Source: CAZRWD01 sp964603785 (GTDB lineage Bacteria > Fermentibacterota > Fermentibacteria > Fermentibacterales > Fermentibacteraceae). From it: a DNA stretch of 64,000 nucleotides. Below, piece after piece: positions 30,960-40,448 of this stretch. The stretch covers positions 1 to 64,000 of the forward strand of contig CAZRWD010000010.1 in NCBI GenBank assembly GCA_964603785.1. The letters run 5' to 3'. Within the stretch, counting starts at the first letter, position 1. Every line of letters starts with the position of its first letter. The notes under the pieces are model-generated. The model did not search any database and was not told the DNA's origin. It worked only from the letters and a program-made list of their open reading frames with translations. The position numbers and the translations under genes are program-made.

Positions 30960-33956
30960 CTACTCCGCGAGGCCCGCCAGGGGCCTCCCCTCGATGACGT
31001 CCCGCGTGACGGTCTCGAGGAACGGTCTCATGTCCTGCGGGAGGTCGGACTCGAGGACCGGGGCGATGGACTGGATGAGCGATGCGACGCGGTACCTGGC
31101 GGCCTCCTCCCCGAGGTGACCGGAGATCCTCGCCCGGCACTCGTCGATCGACTCGAGCAGGTAGTCGCGATGAGCCACGCTGAATGTCGCCGAGTTCCAC
31201 CAGAACGAACTCAGCAGGAGGAGGTCGAAGGACAGCTCCGTCTCCAGGCCGCTCACCCCGAGGACGGCCGCACTGTCGGCCCTGCGGGCCGCGAGAGCGA
31301 GCAGGGATCCTTCGACCCAGGGGTAGGTCGATCCGGCATCGAGGGCCGCATTGGGTCCGCCGGCTCCGGACCAGAGGCTCTCCAGACCCGTCATCACCTC
31401 CTCCTCGACGCCATCCCTGAAGTCGGTCCTCCCGATCCTGATCTTGTTGAGCAGCAGGTTGTCCACCCGCAGGGCGTGCCTCACGCAGAGCAGGTAGGGT
31501 TCGCGCCACTCTTCGGCGTCCCCCGCGCCGGAGACGGCTGCGAGGGCCTGCACGGGTATGCCCCCGCCAGCGGGCCACCTCGAGGCCCATGGCAGTGCGT
31601 TGTAGAACAGCCGGTCGGCGATGTCGAGAAGTTCGCCCGGGCCCGAGGCGTCGCCGCGCAGTGTCAGCGTGACGGCCCTTGCGGCGATGTGCCCCGGCAG
31701 GATCGCATCGGTCGAGCTCATTCCGCTCTCGGCGGCCTCGAGGAGACCCGTCGTGTCGCATCGCATGGCCCTCTCGAAGAGGACGGCATCCTCGGCGGCC
31801 ATTGCGGCCTGGCTCGCGAGAGCCTCGGACAGCCGGCGGGAGACATCCCCCGGGAGGCGGGAGACCTGCTCCGCGAACGAGGCGGACATGCTGTCGGCCG
31901 CTTCGGGGTTGAACATCATGGCGAACCCGGAGATCCACTGCATGCTCGCCAGCCTGGCGTCGACGCGTCCGTCGTCGGGCATGTCCATGAGATCGTCGAC
32001 CGCCGAGGTCCAGATGATGTGCGTCGCATCAAGCCCGCCGCCCAGGGGTGACAGGGAGAAGGCCTGCTGGATGTAGTCGGACCTGCGGTGCGCATGCAGC
32101 TCGTATGCCCTGCGCATGGAGCTCATGGTCATCGCAGGCTGGCCCAGCCTGGTCCAGGTCAGGGCGAGATTGTTGTGGACCTCTGCGTAGTCGGGGGCCC
32201 TCTTCGTCAGCGAGTCATAGGCCGCCAGCGCATTGCGCGTCGCGGCCACGGCATTCTCATGACCCCTTGCCCAGCCCGGGTCCACCCGGGTGCCGTCCCA
32301 GCCGGACGACTCCAGGAGCCTCATGAGCGGCGGGCTGGGGGGTTCTATCAGTATCGCCCTCGTGAGCCAGGCGCTGCCCAGTCCGTACCAGCCCCCCAGC
32401 TCGTCGGGGTTCGTGGTGACGCACCTCGTGCACCACATGAGCGAGCTGTCGCTGAGCACCCAGGCGTGCTGGTAGCGGGAGAGGGCCTCGTCGCGCCTGT
32501 AGCTGTCGCCGGTCTGTTCCCAGGCCGATGCCGAGTTGTAGGCCAGGCCGAGCTCGCTCTCGATCTTGTCCAGATAGACATCCTTGCCCAGGAACAGCAT
32601 GTGCCCCGAGTCGAACTCCCTGAGGTAATGCCCCATCCCCCACGCCCCGAAGAGGACCGCGGGGAGGACGAGCAGGGGTGCGAAGACCGGATGGACGCGC
32701 TTCCCGCCCGAGGACCTCGAGGCCATGAGGATCCCGGACAGCAGCGCCAGCAGGTAGGCTGAGGGCGGCCATCTCAGGCCGACCGACACGGACGCCTCGG
32801 CGAGTATCGCCGCTATCCCCGCGAGCAGCCCGGCCTCGGACATGGTGAAGGCGGGTCTTCCCTCCGACCTGCGCCCTATGACGGACCTGAGCACGAGCAG
32901 GGTGACGGCCGCGGTGAGCAGGGCGCCCGCCAGACCGCCGTCGGTCAGTATCTCGAGATACTCGTTGTGCGCATGCAGGGTGTTGTGACTCACCCCGAGG
33001 ATGCTGTACATGGGGTTCCTGAAGGCGGGGAAGACTATCTGGAACGAGCCGGGGCCCCATCCCAGGAGCGGCCGGGCTGCGAACATCCCGATCGACCCCT
33101 CCCAGATCAGCAGCCTGACCCTCCCGGTTCCGCTGTCCGCCCGCGCGAGCTCCAGTATCCGGTCCTTCATGATCACCGCTGCGAACAGCAGCGCCGCTGC
33201 GCCGAGGAGAACCGGCAGCAGCCTCCGGGCTCCTCCCGGGGCGCCGCGTCTCGACCCGACGACCGCCAGCACCAGGAGGCCCGCCAGGAGGCCGATGAGG
33301 CTGCTCCGGGTGCCGCTGGCGGAGATGGAGAGGATCGAGAGGGCAAGGATCACCGTGACGAGCATCGCCTTCACGCGGGTCCCGCCCCGGGCCGCGGAGA
33401 TGACGAAGCCCGTCCCTACGGGGGCCAGGGCCGCCATGAGCCCGCCCAGGAGGTTCGGATTGCCCAGGGAGGCCGACACCCTGCCGCTGGAGCCGAGGTA
33501 GGCATCCCAGGGGAACAGGGCGACGTTGCCCCACTGGAGCATCGCATAGGCACCCATGACTATGGCGGGCAGGATGGTGCCCCACATGACCGTCGTCCGC
33601 CCCTTCGCGTCGAGCAGCATGGCGGCGGATGCGGTCACCAGGCCCAGGGCGGCGAAGGACAGGATGGTGTCCGGACCGTTCACCGAACGGATCCCGGTGA
33701 AGTGCCTGACCGTCATGAAGGCCGCCAGGGCGGTGAACGCGGCCGCCGTGGCGCCGTCGAAGGTGCGGTTGAGGGGGATCCTCCTCAGGGCGGCGGATGC
33801 CAGGAGCAGAGCCAGGATGCAGGCTCCGGCGACATAGGCGGTCTGCTTGACGAGTATGCTCGACCTGCTGTTCGGCAGCAGGGTGAAGAAGACAGCGAGG
33901 GTCACGAGGATGATGAGCCAGGGGGCGATCCTGCACTCGACCGGTCTACTGGTCAT
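30960..33956 (-). CDS. O-antigen ligase/polymerase-family protein with long TPR-bearing C-terminus
   Basis: A 998-residue inner-membrane protein. The first 420 or so residues hold about ten membrane helices. The signature of the O-antigen ligase (Wzy_C) family sits in a loop: WGPGSFQIVFPAFRNP, then HNTLHAHNEYLEILTDGG with the conserved histidines (about residue 320). A periplasmic half of about 550 residues follows. It contains TPR-like pairs (SAWEQTGDSYRRDEALSRY and AEVHNNLALTWTRLGQPAM) and further helical regions. It would join glycan to lipid A, protein or itself. Its ATG overlaps the GT4 stop by 11 bases, so it ends the glycan operon. The extra C-terminal length is unusual. Confidence 0.82.
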   Translation of the reverse strand: MTSRPVECRIAPWLIILVTLAVFFTLLPNSRSSILVKQTAYVAGACILALLLASAALRRIPLNRTFDGATAAAFTALAAFMTVRHFTGIRSVNGPDTILSFAALGLVTASAAMLLDAKGRTTVMWGTILPAIVMGAYAMLQWGNVALFPWDAYLGSSGRVSASLGNPNLLGGLMAALAPVGTGFVISAARGGTRVKAMLVTVILALSILSISASGTRSSLIGLLAGLLVLAVVGSRRGAPGGARRLLPVLLGAAALLFAAVIMKDRILELARADSGTGRVRLLIWEGSIGMFAARPLLGWGPGSFQIVFPAFRNPMYSILGVSHNTLHAHNEYLEILTDGGLAGALLTAAVTLLVLRSVIGRRSEGRPAFTMSEAGLLAGIAAILAEASVSVGLRWPPSAYLLALLSGILMASRSSGGKRVHPVFAPLLVLPAVLFGAWGMGHYLREFDSGHMLFLGKDVYLDKIESELGLAYNSASAWEQTGDSYRRDEALSRYQHAWVLSDSSLMWCTRCVTTNPDELGGWYGLGSAWLTRAILIEPPSPPLMRLLESSGWDGTRVDPGWARGHENAVAATRNALAAYDSLTKRAPDYAEVHNNLALTWTRLGQPAMTMSSMRRAYELHAHRRSDYIQQAFSLSPLGGGLDATHIIWTSAVDDLMDMPDDGRVDARLASMQWISGFAMMFNPEAADSMSASFAEQVSRLPGDVSRRLSEALASQAAMAAEDAVLFERAMRCDTTGLLEAAESGMSSTDAILPGHIAARAVTLTLRGDASGPGELLDIADRLFYNALPWASRWPAGGGIPVQALAAVSGAGDAEEWREPYLLCVRHALRVDNLLLNKIRIGRTDFRDGVEEEVMTGLESLWSGAGGPNAALDAGSTYPWVEGSLLALAARRADSAAVLGVSGLETELSFDLLLLSSFWWNSATFSVAHRDYLLESIDECRARISGHLGEEAARYRVASLIQSIAPVLESDLPQDMRPFLETVTRDVIEGRPLAGLAE

Positions 33957-35038
33957 CCGACGACCTGTTCCATCTCTCGCCCCTCGAGATGAAGAAGGCG
34001 AAGACCACTGCGAACCCCGCTGCGTGAGCGATGACGAGCACCGCCTGGTAGGGTCTGAGCGTGGGGAGGAGGAGCGCCAGGGTGCCCATCAGTCCTCCGA
34101 CCACCCACAGGAGGACCACGGACTCCCTGTGGCTGAGTCCTATCCTCATCAACCTGTGCGCGAGATGGTTCCTGTCCCCCGTCAGGAGCGGGGCGCCGTG
34201 CCGCCTCCTGTACAGGAGCACCAGAAGGGTGTCCAGCAGCGGAACCGCCAGGACGAGCAGGGGGGCGAGCACCGAGAGCTCCCTGATGGACCCGTCGGGC
34301 GTGTAGACGCCCAGCATGGCCAGCACACCCAGCATGAAGCCCAGGAAGTGGCTCCCGCAGTCGCCCATGAAGATGGAGGCAGGGTTGAAGTTGAACACGA
34401 GGAAGCCGCAGGCGGCTCCCGCGAGGGCTGCGCACACGAAGGCCACGGCCTCGTTCTGGGCGAGCAGGTTGATGATGGCGAAGAACGCCGCCGCGATCGC
34501 CGCCACGCCCGCCGCGAGTCCGTCGGCATGGTCGAGTAGGTTGAGCGAGTTGGTGATGCCCACGAACCACACCAGGGTCACGGGGGCCGCGAGCCAGGCC
34601 AGCGGCCCTCCCGACAGGAAGAGGTTGAGCTGGGCGCCCTTGAGGACGAAGAACACCCCGACCGCCAGGGCGGAGACCGTCTGGAGAGCCAGCTTGGTCC
34701 CGGGGCGCAGCTCCAGGATGTCGTCCAGGAGCCCCGTCAGGGCCAGCAGGAATCCGCCCGCCAGGACCATGACCCCGAGGGACTGCCAGTTCAGTGGGGT
34801 GTCGGCGATGGTGCCCTCCGACAGCCCACCCCAGAAGAGGAGCCCCGCGGCAATCGTGGCTGCGAAGGAGAGGTACACGGCCGCCCCTCCCAGCAGGGGC
34901 GTGGCGAGCGGGTGGTTCTTCCTCCTGCCGGGCCTGTCGACGAGCTTCAGCCGGAGCGCCGCCCGTTTCGCTAGAGGGGTGAGGATCAGCGACGCGAGCA
35001 GGGCGCCGGTGAAGGAGAACAGGGCATGCTGAACGGAC

Positions 35039-35046
<8 letters not shown>
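33946..35046 (-). CDS. WecA/MraY-type undecaprenyl-phosphate sugar-1-phosphate transferase
   Basis: A 366-residue membrane protein of glycosyltransferase family 4 (polyprenyl-phosphate GlcNAc-1-P transferase type). It has about 11 hydrophobic helices. RKNHPLATPLLGGAAVYL, NLLDHADGLAAGVAA, FMGDCGSHFLGFMLG and DRNHLAHRLMRIGLS (His motif) are the catalytic and substrate loops. It starts a lipid-linked glycan with HexNAc-1-P. The start overlaps the ABC ATPase stop by eight bases. A second, unrelated initiating enzyme is encoded at 40.4-41.8 kb. Confidence 0.88.
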
Positions 35047-36097
<1,051 letters not shown>

Positions 36098-36099
36098 GG

Positions 36100-36465
36100 C
36101 TACCTCCCCACTTCCAGGATCGAGACATCCATGCCCCTGAACGTCGTCCTGAGATGGTTGAGGTCGTCGGGCAGCCAGAGGCTGCCGTCCACGAGGAAGG
36201 CGTAGCGGTACCGCCCGCGGGGGAGGTCGGTCGGGAGGACCCAGAACCCGTCCTCGTCCTTCTCCATCCTCCCGATGGACGGATCCAGGACGCCCCCCGC
36301 CGATTCGAGCCCGCCCCAGCTGTTCCAGTCGCCGACGACCTGGACCGAGGCGGCTTCGGGGAACCACAGCCTGAGCGCCCCGCCGCCGGCCGTGGACGCA
36401 GGCGTGACAAGGGAGCAGCCGCATGCGAGCAGGAGCAGCAGTGCGGGGACGGGGCGGGGCCTCAT
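36100..36465 (-). CDS. Lipoprotein with glycogen-binding (CBM48-like) domain
   Basis: A 121-residue lipoprotein, lipobox LLACGC. Residues of about 35-120 form an immunoglobulin-like domain of the isoamylase-N/AMPK glycogen-binding type: LWFPEAASVQVVGDWNSWG, then GFWVLPTDLPRGRYRYAFLVDG and the closing strand. Such domains bind alpha-glucans or decorate envelope proteins in FCB bacteria. ATG at 36465 overlaps the upstream stop (ATGA). Beside a MalK-like ATPase it hints at alpha-glucan binding, but no hydrolase is encoded here. Confidence 0.75.
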   Translation of the reverse strand: MRPRPVPALLLLLACGCSLVTPASTAGGGALRLWFPEAASVQVVGDWNSWGGLESAGGVLDPSIGRMEKDEDGFWVLPTDLPRGRYRYAFLVDGSLWLPDDLNHLRTTFRGMDVSILEVGR

Positions 36466-37694
36466 GGGAACACCGCGCAAAGCGATGCGGAGAGGACTGT
36501 GGTGCCCCCGGTCCTGTGGAGGCGCAGCGCCGCCCTGCCCCCGGCCGTCGAGAAGGCGAGGCAGAGCTCGGCGCCGGGGTCGGCCGACCCGTCCGCATCG
36601 GCCCCTACGCTCAGGAGGGCGTGAACCCCGCCGGTCGGCGAGTACCCCGCGGTGCCGGTGACCCTGGTGCTGTCAGCACAGGTCAGGATGCCGCCTCCCA
36701 GCGATGTCCTGCCCGTGTGGAGGGTCGAGGACAGACCCGCTTCCCAGCCCCTCGTGCCGATCCCGTCCAGGGCGAGACGGTGGGTCACTCCCGCCTCGCT
36801 GGTCATGGCGGCCGACGCATGCCCTGCGGCCCGCCCGGGATCTGATGGGTCGAGCATCAACCCGGCTCCGGCCGACAGGGCGACCCTCGAGGGCCGGAGG
36901 AGGATGTCGAGTCCGAGGATGGTCCGTCCCGCCTCGAAGGCCCCGCCTGGGCATCTCGTCGAGTCGCCGGCCCAGGCCGCCGAGGGCACTGCCTCCAGCA
37001 GCCCCCAGCCCGTGTCGAGCAGCTCGATGTCGCGGACCTCGACCAGGACGGCCGTCGAATCGGCTCCCGAGCCGTTCGAGGCCAGTATGACCGAGGGTCG
37101 CGCGTACCGGAGGTCGGCCGTGACGGTGTATGCCTGCATGTGGAAGGAGGAGTCGGCGCCGGTGCGGTCCACGAAGGCGTAGTCGACCGATCCGAAGCCC
37201 AGCCATGGGCTTGAGACGGTGACGACCGTCAGGCTGTCGTCGCCCTGGAGGACGGCCTGGGTGGCCGAGAGCCTCATGCCGAGTATCCCCGCGAGGTCGA
37301 GCGAGACCGCCCGGATGGAGTCCACCGGTGTCCAGTCGCTGTCGATGAGGGGATCGCGGAGTCCGGAGACCATGAAGGGCTCCGCGGCCAGGGAGATCCC
37401 CGCACCGATCCAGGGCGTTCCCGGCCACCTGGCCTCCAGCAGCCCGCGGCGCAGGACGAGATCCCTCTCCCCGTCCCTGTCCCGCGCGGTTACCGTACCC
37501 TCCGCCGAGAACGGCACGGACTCCAGAGCGACGCTCTCTCCCAGCTCGAACAGCCGCTGCTCGAGGCTGAAACCCTCCTCGCCGAACCAGCCCCAGGATT
37601 CTCCCGAGATCATGGCCCTGTGAGACAGAGCCCAGCCCTCCTGCGGGTCGTCCGCGGGCAGGGCCGCCAGCGCGAGAGCCAGGATCAGTACCAG
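36462..37694 (-). CDS. Exported beta-rich (outer-membrane-type) protein with apparent CTG start
   Basis: A 410-residue protein if begun at CTG 37694. The frame upstream of the first ATG (37613) encodes a convincing signal peptide, LVLILALALAALPADDPQE. It is closed by an in-frame TGA further up, with no ATG, GTG or TTG in between. GGAGG lies six bases before the CTG, which overlaps the end of the preceding gene. The body is rich in alternating hydrophobic/polar strands and Gly (GLLEARWPGTPWIGAGISL), as in outer-membrane barrels. Starting at 37613 would remove the signal. No family is recognised. It is probably a partner of the following exported barrel protein. Confidence 0.6.
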   Translation of the reverse strand: MVLILALALAALPADDPQEGWALSHRAMISGESWGWFGEEGFSLEQRLFELGESVALESVPFSAEGTVTARDRDGERDLVLRRGLLEARWPGTPWIGAGISLAAEPFMVSGLRDPLIDSDWTPVDSIRAVSLDLAGILGMRLSATQAVLQGDDSLTVVTVSSPWLGFGSVDYAFVDRTGADSSFHMQAYTVTADLRYARPSVILASNGSGADSTAVLVEVRDIELLDTGWGLLEAVPSAAWAGDSTRCPGGAFEAGRTILGLDILLRPSRVALSAGAGLMLDPSDPGRAAGHASAAMTSEAGVTHRLALDGIGTRGWEAGLSSTLHTGRTSLGGGILTCADSTRVTGTAGYSPTGGVHALLSVGADADGSADPGAELCLAFSTAGGRAALRLHRTGGTTVLSASLCAVFP

Positions 37695-38470
37695 TCCTCA
37701 CCTCCGTGGGAGAACCCGACCGTGACGGCGTGGACGAGGTCGGTGCCGGTCATGGTCATGCCGTAGTCGACGGAGAAGTCCCCCGCGACGAGCCCTGCGC
37801 CGGCGCTCCAGTCGGTGCCGTCGGTGCCGCTGCGCGCCCTCAGGTGATCCCCCACCCTGACCTCGGCGCCTATGGAGGCGTCGCCCCCCGACAGCGCCGC
37901 ATGGACCCTGAGCTCCCTCGAGAAGATGTATGTCGCCGCCCATTCGAGCCCCGTCTCGTTCTCCACCTCTCCGGGGACGGAGATGGGCAGGCCGGAGACC
38001 GCAAGACCCAGCGCGAATGTCGGGAAGACCGAGAACTGGACGTTCGCGACTCCCGTCATGATCGGGTCGCCCTCCCCGGGCAGAGCGGCGGTCGCGGACG
38101 CTCCGACCGCGATGCTCGGTCCGTAGAAGCCCTCGATGAAGCCCACAGGATCTCCGGTCACGACCCTCGCGACCGAGACGAAGAACTCCGAGCCGCCGTC
38201 CTCCGCCTCGATCCCTCCGTCGAGGCATCCCCCGGCGGAGAAGTGGATGGGTCCGAGTCGCGAGCCCCCCAGGAGGCCGACCGAGCCTTCGCCGTCCGCC
38301 CGTGCGCCGGTTGCCGCGAGTTCGAACCCCTCGATCCTGGCAAGGCCCGCCGGGGCGGCCTGCGACGTCTCCACGCCGCAGCCCCAGGCGGCTGGATGGA
38401 CGGAGAGCGACTGCCACTCGCCGCCGGTGGCGAACGAGGGCACCGCCAGCAGGAGAAGGGCATGGAGCAT
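37685..38470 (-). CDS. Exported beta-barrel-like protein (PorV/PorQ-like, unassigned)
   Basis: A 261-residue protein with a signal peptide (MLHALLLLAVPSFATGGEWQ). An even pattern of amphipathic strands ends in DYGMTMTGTDLVHAVTVGF, similar to the closing strands of PorV/PorQ-type outer-membrane proteins of FCB bacteria. The start HPAAWGCGVETS resembles the first strand of that group. The assignment is by pattern only. It lies 14 bases after the pseudo-GGDEF gene and overlaps the next exported protein gene. Confidence 0.6.
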   Translation of the reverse strand: MLHALLLLAVPSFATGGEWQSLSVHPAAWGCGVETSQAAPAGLARIEGFELAATGARADGEGSVGLLGGSRLGPIHFSAGGCLDGGIEAEDGGSEFFVSVARVVTGDPVGFIEGFYGPSIAVGASATAALPGEGDPIMTGVANVQFSVFPTFALGLAVSGLPISVPGEVENETGLEWAATYIFSRELRVHAALSGGDASIGAEVRVGDHLRARSGTDGTDWSAGAGLVAGDFSVDYGMTMTGTDLVHAVTVGFSHGGEDWY

Positions 38471-38484
38471 CGCCGCGCCGGCCC

Positions 38485-39174
38485 TCAGACCGTGGCCTGG
38501 CGGCCCGACACCAGCTCGAGGACCTCGGATGGTGTCATGTGGCCTATCCTGCCGCCCGTGACCCTCAGACCCTGCGTGTTGGATATCTCCCCGGGGAGCA
38601 CGGAGGCCAGCCGCCTGGCCACATGGTTCGCCGTATCCCTAGGGGTGGCCGGGAGGACCACCAGCACGGAACCGTCCGACAGGGTCGCCGAGTAGTCGGA
38701 GGAGCGCACCGAGCGCGCCAGGAGGTCTGCGAGGTCCCCCGCCGCCATAGGGTGGTCGGGTTTCGCCAGGATCAGGCTGATCTCGCACTCGTCCCTGTCG
38801 GCCCTGCCGAGTTCGCCCAGGAGGATCCTCTCGGTCATGCCCGGACCCAGCGACTTCCTGGACCTGGAGCCGGCGAGCAGGAGAGCCCTGATGCGGAACT
38901 CGCGGCCGTCCGAGGACCCGAGAACCGCATCCGCCGCCCCGGCCCCCACGGCACGGGCGGCGCCCTCCTCGTCATCGACGACGGCCAGCACGGGCACCAG
39001 CGGGTCGACATGGACGGAGTCCGTCTCCGGAGGCCACTTCATCACCACCAGGTCGACCTCGTCCGATCGCACCGGGCCGTCGGCATCGAAGGGCCGGCAG
39101 CCGTCCAGTGCCGACAGCTCCCCGCGGATCCGGGCGGCCTCGTCCCGCCCGAACGACATGAGCGCAACCCTCAC
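38485..39174 (-). CDS. Degenerate receiver/GGDEF-like protein
   Basis: A 229-residue protein. Residues 1 to about 110 look like a response-regulator receiver, but the phosphoacceptor position reads VDLVVMKWPP with no aspartate. Residues of about 125-215 follow the GGDEF diguanylate-cyclase pattern (SLILAKPDH, LARSVRSSDYSATLSDGSVLVVLPAT). The catalytic GGDEF loop has become LSDGSV. Both halves therefore look inactive as enzymes. The GTG start overlaps the PAS protein stop by four bases, so the two are made together. A protein-interaction role is inferred. Confidence 0.65.
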   Translation of the reverse strand: MRVALMSFGRDEAARIRGELSALDGCRPFDADGPVRSDEVDLVVMKWPPETDSVHVDPLVPVLAVVDDEEGAARAVGAGAADAVLGSSDGREFRIRALLLAGSRSRKSLGPGMTERILLGELGRADRDECEISLILAKPDHPMAAGDLADLLARSVRSSDYSATLSDGSVLVVLPATPRDTANHVARRLASVLPGEISNTQGLRVTGGRIGHMTPSEVLELVSGRQATV

Positions 39175-40448
39175 TGCTCCCCCCCGCCCCTCACGGCCTC
39201 CTCGGCCATGACGATCTGGTAGAACTTGCGCCTGTCACCCGTGACCGAGACGAACACGGCACCGGTGCCGCTCCCCTTCCTGCCGCCCGTCCCCATCGGG
39301 AATGGGGAAAGGTAGTTATAGAAGGCCCTCCCGAACAGCCCGCTGTCGACCCCCTCGAGGACCGCGCGGGAGCCGATCGACATGGAGACGTACTCCCCGG
39401 GGCGGATCTCCCCGGCCGGGCTGTCGAGCCTGGCGCTGTCTATCCTCACGACCAGGCCTCCGCTCGAGTCGAGGCAGGCCCCGAAGTCCGCCTCGGCTAT
39501 CCTCCTGACGGTATCGAGGATCTGATCCTCCGCCGCCCTGACCCTCGCCGGGGCGTAGGTGCTCAGCACGCTCACCGAATCCCCCAGGACCGACCTGAGA
39601 GCGCTGCCGGACTCGCTGACCCAGTGGGCGAGATCGAGCAACCCCTCCCCGGGAGCATCCGCTCCGTACGAGGGAGAGGGCTCCGCGACCCCTGCGAGCT
39701 CCGGGGGATGAACAACCACGGGAGCCGGGGCGGCCGGGTCCCCTTCCCGCGTACCGCTCCGGAGGCAGATCACGGTTCCGGACACCGAACCGTCGGGGGC
39801 CCGCACGGGAGCCGATGAGGAGACCCACCTGCACTCCCCCAGCCATACCGAGGAGGTGACCGGCTTCTTCGATCTGAAGGAGATCGCCGCCGGACAGCCC
39901 GGGCAGAAGCTGTCACGACTCGAGAGCATCCTGTAGCAGATCCTCCCGGGAAGGGCCGACCCCGGCTCCCCCGCGATCCTGCCGGCCGCCGCGTTGCACC
40001 AGACGATCCTGAAGTCGCGGTCCACGAGGAGGCACGGATCCTGGCAGGCCTCGAGGAGGGCCCTCCTCTGCTCCTCGACCTCGAAGAGCGCGCGGGTGCG
40101 CTCGCGGCTCTCGGTGCAGTCGGCGAAGGACAGCAGGAGCATCCCGCCTGCGAGCCCGGTGGCCTTTATGACGACGGGGACGTACGCCCCGCCGGGGAGG
40201 GAGAGCTCCCACTCGAAGGACCTGGTGTCGCCGGGGAGTATCCTCATGAAAGTGGAGTGCAGCCCCGTGCGGTTGTCGAGGTCCATGGGGATTATCTCCT
40301 CGATCCGGCGGCCCTCCACCTCGTCCGCGGACCTGGCTCCCAGCATCCTCCTGGACCCGGCGTTGCTCTTCGCCACCCTCCCGTCCCGCACCACCAGCAG
40401 AGGCTCGGGGCAGACCTCGAAGACCAGCCTGCAGAGGTCGGACTCCAC
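39171..40448 (-). CDS. PAS-domain protein with degenerate histidine-kinase-like C-terminus
   Basis: A 425-residue protein without membrane helices. There are two PAS domains: residues of about 1-120 (LLVVRDGRVAKSNAGSRRM) and 130-235 (CLLVDRDFRIVWCNAAAGRI). The latter is followed by CYRMLSSRDSFCPGCPA, a cysteine-rich PAS insert. The C-terminal 140 residues follow the layout of a hybrid histidine-kinase catalytic domain: LGDSVSVLSTYAPARVRAAEDQI, then GLVVRIDSA and KGSGTGAVF. The N-box asparagine and the DxGxG motif are missing, and no H-box His is evident. It may sense a ligand without phosphorylating. The GTG start overlaps the glycosylphosphotransferase stop. Confidence 0.7.
   Translation of the reverse strand: MESDLCRLVFEVCPEPLLVVRDGRVAKSNAGSRRMLGARSADEVEGRRIEEIIPMDLDNRTGLHSTFMRILPGDTRSFEWELSLPGGAYVPVVIKATGLAGGMLLLSFADCTESRERTRALFEVEEQRRALLEACQDPCLLVDRDFRIVWCNAAAGRIAGEPGSALPGRICYRMLSSRDSFCPGCPAAISFRSKKPVTSSVWLGECRWVSSSAPVRAPDGSVSGTVICLRSGTREGDPAAPAPVVVHPPELAGVAEPSPSYGADAPGEGLLDLAHWVSESGSALRSVLGDSVSVLSTYAPARVRAAEDQILDTVRRIAEADFGACLDSSGGLVVRIDSARLDSPAGEIRPGEYVSMSIGSRAVLEGVDSGLFGRAFYNYLSPFPMGTGGRKGSGTGAVFVSVTGDRRKFYQIVMAEEAVRGGGEQ

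Noticed and set aside
37613..37694. ATG at 37613 as the start of the exported protein gene
   Set aside because: It would discard an in-frame signal peptide and a well-placed GGAGG; the upstream CTG explains both better.
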